Origin: Bacillus suaedaesalsae | GTDB lineage: Bacteria; Bacillota; Bacilli; Bacillales; SA4 | DNA length: 64,000 bases | Assembly (NCBI RefSeq): GCF_016890225.1 | Contig: NZ_JAFELM010000012.1 | Location: 1 to 64,000, forward strand | Direction of reading: 5' to 3' | Shown: in pieces, positions 1 through 6,928 of the stretch | Position numbering within the stretch: position 1 is the first letter of the stretch | How the letters are laid out: each line of letters opens with the position of its first letter | Translations under genes and position numbers: made by a program | The notes under the pieces: generated by a model | Told to the model about the DNA's origin: nothing | Seen by the model: the letters and a program-made list of their open reading frames with translations, nothing else | Database searches by the model: none

Positions 1-123
1 GCTACCATGAAAATTAATCGCTGTAATATCAAAAAAAGGCATTACTAAATTAGACGCAGCTCAGTCAATTTTTTTAAAACGAGAGCGCCGACATAGTGTT
101 TTATCTGATGATAGTTGACTAGT

Positions 124-1347
124 TTAAGATACTTTAGGTTCTTGTATAGAGACGATGTATCCCAATCCTTCGAGTCTCCGAAGTGAATGATTTACAATTG
201 ATTGCTGTCTCTGTTTGTCAAAATAGTCTTCGCCTAGATCTACATACATTTCTTTACGAGTTAAAAGGTAATAGGCTATTCTCATCATGGCATGTGCAAC
301 TACAATACCAGCGCGTTTCCTGCCTTTTCTCGAGGCTGTTCGCCTATACAATGCTCCTAGATAGTTCTTCGAACCTTTTACTGAATGAGCTGCTTCTGTT
401 AATGCTGATCTTAAATATTTGTTGCCCTTTTTTGTTTTTGCTGATTTTCTTTTCCCAGCACTCTCGTTATGACCTGGTACTAAACCAGCCCATGAACACA
501 TATGTGGTGCAGTTGGAAATTGATTTTTAACGTCAGTTCCTACTTCAGACATGATTTGCTCAGCCATTCTTCTTGCTATACCAGGAATAGAATCTAATCG
601 TTCAATATCTTCTTGATAAGTGTTCATTCTTTCTGCAATCTCAGAATCAAGCATATCTATTTGATCTGTTAAAAAATCAATATGTTTTAAAATAGTTTTC
701 AGCATTAGTCGCTGATGTGAGCTAACGTATCCTTTTAGCGCTAATTCTAACTCTTCCTTTTTCTTTTTCATTGATCGACGAGCGAAGTTTGCAAGTATTT
801 CGGGATTATCTTCACCATCTGCGATTGCGTTAAGCATATCTCTAGCTGATACTCCCATAATATCTGACACAACTGATCCTAACTTAATATTCGCTCCTTC
901 CAACACTTTTTGAATGCGATTGTGTTGCCTGGCACGTTCTTCAATAATGCTTCGACGATAACGAACGAGCTCACGTAATTCACGTTGATTTCGATCAGGA
1001 ATATAACTAGCTTTAATCAGTCCGTGCCGCAGAAGCTTAGCTATCCATTCAGCATCCTTAACATCAGTTTTACGTCCTGGAACTGCCTTCATATGCTGTG
1101 CATTGACAACTAAAAACTCAATATCCTCAGCTTCTAGTAAATTCACAATAGGCTTCCAGTAAACACTTGTGCTTTCCATGGCAACATGTGTGCATTTGTA
1201 CTGTTTAATCCAGTCAACTAGTTGGATCAAAAACACAGTCTTAGTTGAAAAAGTTTGAATCTCCTTCCCTTGTGGTGTGATAATACATGCAGTAATGTTG
1301 TCCTTATGGACATCCATACCACAGGCTCTTTCAATAATTACATCCAT
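124..1347 (-). CDS. IS110-family transposase (DEDD/RuvC-like plus Transposase_20 domain)
   Basis: This is a 407-residue transposase. The N-terminal RuvC-like domain starts with GMDVHKDNI (about residues 10-18) and contains the VAMESTSVYW block near residues 55-64 and GRKTDVKDAEWIA near 91-103, which supply the DEDD acidic residues. The C-terminal domain has the usual LDSIPGIARRMAEQIMSEVG and WAGLVPGHNESAGKRKS blocks, the latter with the conserved Ser used as nucleophile in the family. Length and motifs are complete, so the protein is probably active. Proteins of this family act with a structured bridge RNA encoded in the element; the candidate here lies directly upstream at 1363-1535. Confidence 0.93.
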   Translation of the reverse strand: MDVIIERACGMDVHKDNITACIITPQGKEIQTFSTKTVFLIQLVDWIKQYKCTHVAMESTSVYWKPIVNLLEAEDIEFLVVNAQHMKAVPGRKTDVKDAEWIAKLLRHGLIKASYIPDRNQRELRELVRYRRSIIEERARQHNRIQKVLEGANIKLGSVVSDIMGVSARDMLNAIADGEDNPEILANFARRSMKKKKEELELALKGYVSSHQRLMLKTILKHIDFLTDQIDMLDSEIAERMNTYQEDIERLDSIPGIARRMAEQIMSEVGTDVKNQFPTAPHMCSWAGLVPGHNESAGKRKSAKTKKGNKYLRSALTEAAHSVKGSKNYLGALYRRTASRKGRKRAGIVVAHAMMRIAYYLLTRKEMYVDLGEDYFDKQRQQSIVNHSLRRLEGLGYIVSIQEPKVS

Positions 1348-1362
1348 TGAAATTTTTCCTTT

Positions 1363-1535
1363 CTACGGCGATTGTTAGAATTAGAGGCTGGTGCATCAAC
1401 CAGAATAGGATTAATCTACCATGTGTGCTTCCCGTAAGGGAGCGACAATCAGTGGTGCACCGTGGTCGGTGGAGTCAGACTAAAGGATGGGCTCTAACGC
1501 ACCAAACACAAACGACCTTCCTCTCCCAGCCGTAG
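1363..1535 (-). ncRNA. candidate IS110 bridge RNA (non-coding end)
   Basis: This 173-nt segment sits directly upstream of the transposase start and is closed by a perfect 7-bp inverted repeat, CTACGGC (1363-1369) and GCCGTAG (1529-1535). Inside are smaller hairpins: CTGGT/ACCAG (1388-1403), GCTTCCC/GGGAGC around a GTAA loop (1427-1443) and the palindrome GGTGCACC. IS110 elements are known to encode a bridge RNA of roughly this size in the non-coding end upstream of the transposase. That this segment is the RNA, and its strand, are inferred from position and structure. A 62-codon open frame on the plus strand here shows no sign of being a gene. Confidence 0.5.
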
Positions 1536-1609
1536 AATCAGTATTGACAGTAAAAAACCATTTTCATTCTCTGTGGTGAAGCGCTGGTTTTTGCGCTTCA
1601 TGGATGGCT

Positions 1610-1632
1610 AAAGGGAAGTATAGTTGAATAAG
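1610..1632 (+). repeat. degenerate copy of GGGG(C/A)AGTTTAGTTGAA repeat (copy A)
   Basis: The sequence AAAGGGAAGTATAGTTGAAT matches five other copies at 2480, 5321, 5585, 8373 and 8839. All are on the plus strand in non-coding DNA of the left accessory zone. Confidence 0.4.
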
Positions 1633-1759
1633 ATATTCATTTGGAGCATTGATCCAGGAAGATTAATTCCTTTTTAATGAATACTAATATATAGAAATTA
1701 GTAGCTTAGTTGTAGAAAAATCTAGAAGATGCATGTTTAAAGAGGGGAAATTATAACAA

Positions 1760-2089
1760 ATGATTAAAGACAATATTAATGACTGGATTGAACTATTAAT
1801 AAATCTTTCGCCATTGTTAGTTTTTATGCTCTTCTTTTTTAGTAGTCACTTTAAATTTAAATTCAAATATGGGTTAATAACAATTATACATTATCTAATT
1901 CTCTTTATTCGAATTGAACCTGAAATGTATACTAAGGCATTTGATATAAAAAATTTACTTTTATGTATATCTGCATTGAGTTTTTCTATTTACTTAATCA
2001 AAAAAAGGAAAATTATTTCAGCCGCATTTTTATTAATTTACTTTATTATATGGTCTGCAGCTAGTTGGGGAATGCATAACGGCCTTTAA
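1760..2089 (+). CDS. hypothetical small membrane protein
   Basis: I do not recognise this 109-residue protein. It is very hydrophobic and AT-rich, with three probable membrane segments at about residues 12-28, 36-50 and 62-76, and a fourth hydrophobic stretch near 85-103. A GGGGAAA purine run lies about 12 nt upstream of the ATG, a weak ribosome-binding site. It sits alone between the first IS110 element and a small zinc-ribbon-like protein, in accessory DNA. No function can be assigned. Confidence 0.55.
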   Translation: MIKDNINDWIELLINLSPLLVFMLFFFSSHFKFKFKYGLITIIHYLILFIRIEPEMYTKAFDIKNLLLCISALSFSIYLIKKRKIISAAFLLIYFIIWSAASWGMHNGL

Positions 2090-2124
2090 AGATTTCGCAT
2101 CTATTAATGATTGGAAGATACATA

Positions 2125-2481
2125 ATGAAAAACAGCAAATGTGAGAGATGTAACTCAATAGGATTAGATTTTAAAAAAAGGAATTACCTTGAAGCCTTTC
2201 AATTAATGAGGGAACACGCGAAACAAGGTAACTTAACTTTTGTTGCTGGAAGTTGCCCATTAGATAATCTTGAAGAACATATTGAAACTGAAGATTTATA
2301 TACCATTGATCATTATTTTAGTTGCTCCTGTGGTCAGGTTTTTTATACTGGTTTTTGCATTAGAGGTTTACCAACTTTGAGGTTATATGACTCACTTCCA
2401 AAGGGATTTGATAAAACTATTTCTGGTCGTTATGGAATATTCTTTGAGAAAGAAAAACCTAGAACCTGGTTCTTCAAGTAA
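2125..2481 (+). CDS. hypothetical protein with two CxxC-type cysteine pairs
   Basis: This protein is 118 residues from the chosen ATG. An upstream in-frame ATG at 2107 has no ribosome-binding site, whereas GGAAG lies 8 nt before 2125. The N-terminus has CERC (CxxC), the middle has a lone cysteine in GSCPLD, and residues near 76-78 read CSC. These suggest a metal-binding or rubredoxin-like knuckle, but the family is not recognised. It lies 36 nt after the preceding small membrane protein and may be cotranscribed with it. Function unknown. Confidence 0.6.
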   Translation: MKNSKCERCNSIGLDFKKRNYLEAFQLMREHAKQGNLTFVAGSCPLDNLEEHIETEDLYTIDHYFSCSCGQVFYTGFCIRGLPTLRLYDSLPKGFDKTISGRYGIFFEKEKPRTWFFK

Positions 2482-2504
2482 AGGGGAAGTTTAGTTGAAG
2501 AAGG
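2480..2504 (+). repeat. degenerate copy of GGGG(C/A)AGTTTAGTTGAA repeat (copy B)
   Basis: The sequence GGGGAAGTTTAGTTGAAGAAG starts at the stop codon of the preceding gene and is the best-preserved right half among the six copies. Confidence 0.45.
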
Positions 2505-2524
2505 AAAAGAGTAATTAAACCAAT

Positions 2525-3055
2525 TTATGATGTCCATTTCTGTACAATAAACCTAGCTACAAGCCCAGTAACTATATAAAAAACAAATGAATATATATAA
2601 TTCCATTTTAGATATGTAACAGTTTCAAGCATAACTGAAATAGGCTCTCCAACAAATGCAAAAATTGTAGCTTGGCTAACAAGAGCAATAATAAATGTTT
2701 TCCAAGTATTAAAATATTGATATATCAACATACACGATACGGGAATTATCGAAAAGTCAAATGGTAATGCAAGTAGTCCAGCAGGAACAAATTTAATAGG
2801 ATAGATCCATGCTCTCAATTCACTACCTAAATCGTCAGTAAAACTGGTGATAATGATGACAATTAGTCCAAAGCTCCAAATTTGAAGAGTACGATCTCTA
2901 TCAAGGAGCTTATTGAATATCAACCAAGGTACTATCAAAAAGAATACAAGAAACCACCAACTCCAAGTAAATACAGAATCTGATAACCAATTTTCGATTG
3001 CTAATGTAGCGTATCTTTCTTGTAATTCAGCTAACTCCTTTACAGTCTCATCCAT
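2525..3055 (-). CDS. CBO0543-like integral membrane protein
   Basis: This is a 176-residue membrane protein with about five transmembrane segments (roughly residues 29-47, 57-72, 92-110, 118-136 and 150-170) and a short N-terminal helix. The layout, with a WSFGLIVIII segment followed by an acidic TDDLG loop and a later FDFSIIPV segment, resembles the CBO0543 family of small Firmicute membrane proteins. The biochemical role of that family is unknown. GGAGATGG precedes the ATG as ribosome-binding site. A second protein of the same general kind is encoded at 9318-9842. Confidence 0.7.
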   Translation of the reverse strand: MDETVKELAELQERYATLAIENWLSDSVFTWSWWFLVFFLIVPWLIFNKLLDRDRTLQIWSFGLIVIIITSFTDDLGSELRAWIYPIKFVPAGLLALPFDFSIIPVSCMLIYQYFNTWKTFIIALVSQATIFAFVGEPISVMLETVTYLKWNYIYSFVFYIVTGLVARFIVQKWTS

Positions 3056-3318
3056 AGTCCATCTCCATTTTTTAAAACTAGTATTTCAATTTTGCTTGTT
3101 TATAATTCAACAAATGGATAATAAATTATATTACCCCATTTATGATTGTTAAATTATTGTTATAAAAATTCAGAACCCAATCGTAAATCAGTTTTACTAT
3201 TGGGCAGGTTAGCATTCCTGTAGATCGTTAAATATCAGGTTTGAAATAAAAAGAGCGCCTCAGTAAGATATGAGTAAGAGACCAATCAAACTCAAATTCT
3301 TAAAAAAGGAGCTCTACT

Positions 3319-4593
3319 ATGAATTTTAAAATGCAAGACAAACAAAATCAACTAATAGAAAGAATTTCCGATAAACATTTAATTGTTGGTGTGGATATTG
3401 CCCAACAGTTTCATGTTGCACGAGCTATAAATTACCGTGGAATTATTGTCGGAGATCCTCTTACATTTGAAAATAGTGAAGTTGGTTTCAAAAGATTATT
3501 AAATTGGATTCGTAGTCTACAAGAAATGAAAAATTTAAATGCAGCCATCGTTGGAATGGAACCAACAGGTCACTATTGGAAGAACATATCGAAATAGCTA
3601 GCTGAACAAGCCATTGAAGTAGTAACTGTAAATCCACACCTAGTTAAAAGGAATAAAGAGAATCGTGATAACACTCAATCAAAGAGTGATAAGAAAGACG
3701 CTCTCGTAATCGCTGATATGGCGAAGAACGGTTATTATTCGTTTATTTCAACTTCTTCTGAGTCCTTTGAAAAGCTTAGGGTTCTAATCTCCAATCGAGA
3801 TGTGATTGTAAAACGAATAGTAAGCTCAACTAATCAGATACATAGATGTGTAGATATTGTCTTCCCTGAACTCAGACAAGTGTTTAAAGATATAACGTGT
3901 AAAGGGGCGATTGCAACACTTCGCTTGTTTCCAACTCCATCTGAAATAGCTTTACTGGAACCTCTAGATGTCATGAGGGGATGGAAGTCACTAATGAAGC
4001 GACAACCTGGTCCAAAAAAAGCTCAACTAATCATTCAATTGGCAAAATCATCAATAGGAACAGCTCAAGCATTAGATGCTTATAAGTTTCATTTAGAACA
4101 ATTACTAGAAGAATACGACCTTACTATTAAACAACTCGATAGAGTTGAACAACAAATTAGAGAAGTCCTCTACAAAATACCTTTCGCAAAGAAACTACTT
4201 ATGATTAAAGGAATTAGTGAGATTTCTTTGGCTGGAATTTTAGGAGAAGCTGGGGATCTAAGTGGTTTCTCACACGGGAACTCTCTTTTACGTCATGCAG
4301 GTCTACATTTAGCGGAAGCAAGCTCAGGAAAATGGAAAGGACAGATTGTGATCTCCAAACGAGGGAGATCTCGACTACGGCGTTTCCTCTTCCTAGCAAC
4401 AGTTAGCCTTGTGAGTAACAATCCAGAGTTTAAAGCAATTCATGCACATAATGTGAAGGTTAAAAAGATGAAGAAAATGAAATCTATTATGAAGTTGATA
4501 GGTAAATTAGCAAGAATTTTTGTAGGTATAGCTAAGCGTAATGAAGCTTACTGCCCAAGTAAATTGCAAGAAACAATGCCTTTAGCAGCATAG
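3319..4593 (+). pseudogene. IS110-family transposase interrupted by one amber codon
   Basis: The reading frame is continuous from ATG 3319 to stop 4593 (424 codons) except for a single TAG at 3595-3597. The blocks on both sides are in the same frame and together make a full IS110 transposase: GVDIAQQFHVA and GMEPTGHYW before the stop, KSDKKDALVIADM just after it, and a C-terminal ISEISLAGILGEAG / LRHAGLHLAEASSG region. The family usually has Trp at the stopped position (sequence ISK-stop-LAEQ), so a TGG to TAG change is the simplest explanation. AAAGGAGCT is a good ribosome-binding site for 3319. Internal restart at ATG 3718 would lose the first catalytic acidic residues. Confidence 0.88.
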
Positions 4594-4731
4594 AAATAAA
4601 AACAAACAGTCTTTATAAAAGTAGTAATTAATTTTGAATGTTGTCTTATTCGTAGGATTTCAAATATGTACGAGAGTACCAGGTTTTTTCAACAAAAGGG
4701 CACTGTGACCCATCAGGATAGCATAACTGGC

Positions 4732-4821
4732 CTCCACCCCTTGGATAGGCATGACGAAGGAATGAAAGGGCAATTGACCCGTTGAGACATGGGAGGGAAA
4801 GCCTCCAGGGGCGGCGTGGAG
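4732..4821 (+). ncRNA. candidate bridge RNA core of second IS110 element
   Basis: The region downstream of the transposase frame forms nested pairings: CTCCAC (4732-4737) with GTGGAG (4816-4821), CCCTTGG (4738-4744) with CCAGGGG (4805-4811), and inner hairpins GGG/CCC around CAATTGA and GGAGG/CCTCC (4792-4806). A non-coding RNA downstream of the transposase is the expected arrangement for IS1111-type elements. The full transcript would extend upstream from about 4600. The assignment is an inference from position and structure. Confidence 0.4.
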
Positions 4822-5017
4822 ATGTACATTATATGGAAGAATTTGGAGTATTATACAACTCCTTTATTTAACTATGCCTTCACGAAGCCAAAAGGATCTT
4901 AAATCATTCCATACACTCGTTGATGTAATTTCAAAGGGGATGAAATCCTGCGAATAAGTGAGCATTTAAGAGATAATCGTATCAAACTGAGGGAGTTGAA
5001 TAACAACTTTCTTACTG

Positions 5018-5053
5018 TGCATTGATACAGAAAAGGATTAATGCACTTTTTTG
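5018..5053 (+). terminator. weak intrinsic terminator-like hairpin
   Basis: GTGCATT and AATGCAC pair across a 16-nt loop and are followed by six T. No gene was found directly upstream apart from the end of the IS element. Confidence 0.35.
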
Positions 5054-5105
5054 TTGAGTTTATTGAATAAGTAAAAGTAAGTTTATGAGAAGGAGAGAGT
5101 TTAAT

Positions 5106-5303
5106 TTGTTTTATCAAGATTTTAGTTCAGCTATCTTAACATTAATATTTTGGTGGGTAATATTGCTTTTAGTACAGAGGCTGCTTAACCGTTTCCCTCA
5201 AAAAAACAGTTGGAAAAGAGATATTATTATATCTTTTATTCAAAGTATTATTATACTCATATTACTACCAGTCTTATCTTATCTTTTAAAGACTTTCGGT
5301 TGA
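5106..5303 (+). CDS. hypothetical small membrane protein (TTG start)
   Basis: A 65-residue protein with two predicted transmembrane segments (about residues 5-22 and 42-60) separated by a basic loop. The frame is open from ATG 5085, but AGGAGAG at 5091-5097 lies inside that extension and is ideally spaced (8 nt) from TTG 5106, so TTG is the likely start. It is followed 64 nt later by another tiny membrane protein. Not recognised; function unknown. Confidence 0.5.
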   Translation: MFYQDFSSAILTLIFWWVILLLVQRLLNRFPQKNSWKRDIIISFIQSIIILILLPVLSYLLKTFG

Positions 5304-5320
5304 TATCATTTACCTTTTTC

Positions 5321-5346
5321 GATAAGGACAGTTTAGTAAATAATAG
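5321..5346 (+). repeat. degenerate copy of GGGG(C/A)AGTTTAGTTGAA repeat (copy F)
   Basis: The sequence GATAAGGACAGTTTAGTAAA matches the core of the family with several changes. It is the weakest of the six copies. Confidence 0.3.
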
Positions 5347-5367
5347 GATAGAGATTGGAGAGTAGAA

Positions 5368-5508
5368 ATGAATTATATAATAATCATATTGTTTATTATA
5401 CTTGGAGTAATTTTGGCAATAGGTTTAGTATCATACTTCGGCAATATTGATATTGTACAGATAATTATGAGTGAGGAATTTTCGGGTTACTATTTTATAT
5501 CGCAATAA
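5368..5508 (+). CDS. 46-residue hypothetical single-pass membrane peptide
   Basis: The frame starts MNYIIIILFIILGVILAIGL, one transmembrane helix, followed by an acidic and aromatic tail ending YYFISQ. TTGGAGAG lies just upstream of the ATG as ribosome-binding site. It lies 64 nt after the two-pass protein at 5106-5303 and may share its transcript. Such peptides are easily spurious; the support is the start signal and the helix-plus-tail organisation. Confidence 0.4.
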   Translation: MNYIIIILFIILGVILAIGLVSYFGNIDIVQIIMSEEFSGYYFISQ

Positions 5509-5584
5509 AGCAAGAGTAATAACAATCTAACGATTAATGATTATCTACTGATGACATAGTCCATGAAGGATTTTTTCACCACTT

Positions 5585-5612
5585 TATTGAAGTAACGGGG
5601 CAGTTTAGTGGG
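5585..5612 (+). repeat. copy of GGGG(C/A)AGTTTAGTTGAA repeat (copy C)
   Basis: TATTGAAGTAACGGGGCAG is followed directly by TTTAGTGGGG. The left half TTGAAGTAA is partly complementary to the right half TTTAGTTGAA seen in copy B, so the intact unit may have been a hairpin. The rest of 5509-5815 holds nothing I can identify. Confidence 0.45.
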
Positions 5613-5815
5613 GAAATTGTCATTAGCTCTTATTAAACATTCGGGCCATATTGTTTAATAACTATTTTTATGTGCAAAGTAGATCTTGTGAAGGTTTACA
5701 ACGGTAAGCAATTCTGAATTTAGGAGTTGTTGTAATTTCAGTTCCTTCTGAGAAATAAGGAAACAATAGTCGAATAAGTAGTTTTATAAGCCGTTTAACC
5801 TACCTTCAACATTCC

Positions 5816-5846
5816 GGAACAATCTGATAAGAGGTTGTTCCTTTTT
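5816..5846 (+). terminator. intrinsic terminator
   Basis: GGAACAA (5816-5822) pairs with TTGTTCC (5835-5841) and is followed by five T. It insulates the ECF operon from upstream transcription. Confidence 0.65.
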
Positions 5847-5892
5847 ATTTACACTCTAGATTACAGATGCTCATAAAAAATCTTTTATTTCT

Positions 5893-5921
5893 TCAAACCG
5901 GATGAAGGTTAGCTTCGTCTA
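5893..5921 (+). promoter_or_regulatory. ECF-type promoter, probable autoregulation
   Basis: TCAAAC (5893-5898), 17 nt, then CGTCTA (5916-5921). This resembles the TGAAAC/CGTC promoters used by Bacillus ECF sigma factors such as SigM, SigX and SigV, and it stands directly in front of an ECF sigma gene. Autoregulation is the usual arrangement; here it is inferred from the match. Confidence 0.6.
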
Positions 5922-5944
5922 AAATATGTGAGAGGGTGAAAACT

Positions 5945-6496
5945 ATGAATGGACTAAAACAATTGGCGGTGACAGACGAAAGTATGCTAGACGAGAGAGA
6001 GCAGATAATTGATCAATTAATGCATGAATATAGCGATGATATCCTGCATCTCGTATATACATATGTTAAAAACCGAGCTACAGCAGAAGATTTAACGCAA
6101 GAGATATTTATAAAGTGCTATGAAAAGTTAAATCAGTTTAATCAGCAGGCAACAATAAAGACTTGGGTATATCGTATTGCTAGTAATCATTGTAAGGATT
6201 ATTTAAGAAGCTGGCATTATCGAAAAATAACGCTTAGCGATAAAATTTTGGATTATATCCCTCCAAAATCAAAACAGGTTGAAGAGGAAATTATCAAAAA
6301 TAGTGAAGAAGATATCTTAACTAATGCTGTCATGAATTTACCTCTAAAGTACAGAGAAGTCGTATTTCTGCATTATTATGAAGAACTGTCTTTAAGAGAA
6401 ATAAGCAAGATTACTACAGTAAATATAAATACATTAAAAACGAGATTAAAGCGTGCGAAAGAATTATTAAAGGACAAGATGATAGAGGAGGTTTAG
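5945..6496 (+). CDS. ECF-type RNA polymerase sigma factor
   Basis: This 183-residue sigma-70 family protein has an extended, acidic N-terminal lead. Region 2 spans about residues 26-90 (YVKNRATAEDLTQEIFIKCYEKL, then TWVYRIASNHCKDYLR). Region 4 is at about 130-178 (LPLKYREVVFLHYYEELSLREI, then NTLKTRLKRAKELL). It lacks regions 1 and 3, as ECF factors do. ATG 5945 is preferred over GTG 5936 because AGAGGG lies 8 nt before it. An ECF-type promoter is directly upstream. The next gene starts 3 nt after the stop. No canonical zinc anti-sigma gene is adjacent; the two downstream genes are the candidates for control. Confidence 0.92.
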   Translation: MNGLKQLAVTDESMLDEREQIIDQLMHEYSDDILHLVYTYVKNRATAEDLTQEIFIKCYEKLNQFNQQATIKTWVYRIASNHCKDYLRSWHYRKITLSDKILDYIPPKSKQVEEEIIKNSEEDILTNAVMNLPLKYREVVFLHYYEELSLREISKITTVNINTLKTRLKRAKELLKDKMIEEV

Positions 6497-6499
6497 GAG

Positions 6500-6928
6500 A
6501 TGAATGATCCATTTATGAATCTGAAGAGTTCGATGAAAAAATCAATTTTTGAGGATCTTTCTTTTTCAAATGAAAGAAAAAGTGCTGTGCGAGAAGCCAT
6601 TCGTACGAATCAACAATCACAATTTGATAATTGGAACAGTGAAACCATTATAGCTATATTAGAATCTGTTCAGCATGTATCAAAGGATGGCTACCATATT
6701 TCCATTCAACTTTTTCAAAAAAACGAACGTACTTTCCAAAAAAATGAAGGGCAGCTTTATACACTTCTACATCTATTAGAAAATAAAGAAATTCTTACTT
6801 CTAATTGGATGAATAATAAGAAATGGTACACCTTAAATTCCAAAGGAAAAAAATACTTAGCTGCCTATAAACAAGATAACTCAAAACAAGTATCCCTTAA
6901 ACATTTACTAGAGGAGGCGTCCTTATGA
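6500..6928 (+). CDS. PadR-like winged-helix protein with extra N-terminal segment
   Basis: A 142-residue protein. Residues about 50-115 look like a PadR-type winged helix: an NSETIIAILESVQ helix, a recognition region, LLHLLENKEIL, then a basic wing and KWYTLNSKGKKYL. The first about 45 residues (MNDPFMNLKSSMKKSIFEDL and following) are not part of PadR proteins and resemble the short N-termini found next to Bacillus ECF sigma genes, perhaps a sigma-binding segment. PadR proteins paired with HAAS-domain membrane proteins are a recurring gene pair. The stop overlaps the start of the next gene by 4 nt (ATGA), so the two products are probably made in balanced amounts. Role as repressor or anti-sigma is inferred. 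Confidence 0.65.
   Translation: MNDPFMNLKSSMKKSIFEDLSFSNERKSAVREAIRTNQQSQFDNWNSETIIAILESVQHVSKDGYHISIQLFQKNERTFQKNEGQLYTLLHLLENKEILTSNWMNNKKWYTLNSKGKKYLAAYKQDNSKQVSLKHLLEEASL

Larger units (their letters stand above)
100..1610 (-). mobile_element. IS110-family insertion sequence (ends not defined)
   Basis: The element consists of a DEDD-type transposase gene on the minus strand and a structured non-coding segment upstream of it. IS110 elements lack conventional terminal inverted repeats, so the ends cannot be read by eye. The limits given are estimates: just beyond the transposase stop, and just beyond the 8-bp hairpin TGAAGCGC/GCGCTTCA at 1577-1600. An upstream non-coding end is the layout of the IS110 subgroup, as opposed to IS1111, where it lies downstream. 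Confidence 0.5.
3165..4830 (+). mobile_element. second IS110-family element, IS1111-like layout (ends approximate)
   Basis: A plus-strand IS110-type transposase frame is followed by about 240 nt of structured non-coding DNA, the arrangement typical of the IS1111 subgroup. The ends are estimated. The transposase is interrupted by an in-frame stop, so this copy is probably immobile unless helped in trans. Confidence 0.5.

Noticed and set aside
1-118. Coding-like plus-strand tail reading ITKLDAAQSIFLKRERRHSV before a TGA at 116-118.
   Set aside because: An in-frame TGA at 8-10 and no start codon leave at most 35 codons. It could be the end of a truncated gene or simply IS end sequence; not enough to call.
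183-530. Open frame of 115 codons on the plus strand.
   Set aside because: It lies antisense inside the IS110 transposase gene and has no ribosome-binding site or recognisable sequence.
1347-1535. Open frame of 62 codons on the plus strand upstream of the IS110 transposase.
   Set aside because: Better explained as the structured non-coding end of the element; composition is not protein-like.
4899-5117. Minus-strand open frame of 72 codons.
   Set aside because: No start signal, low complexity, and it overlaps the start signal of the small membrane gene at 5106.
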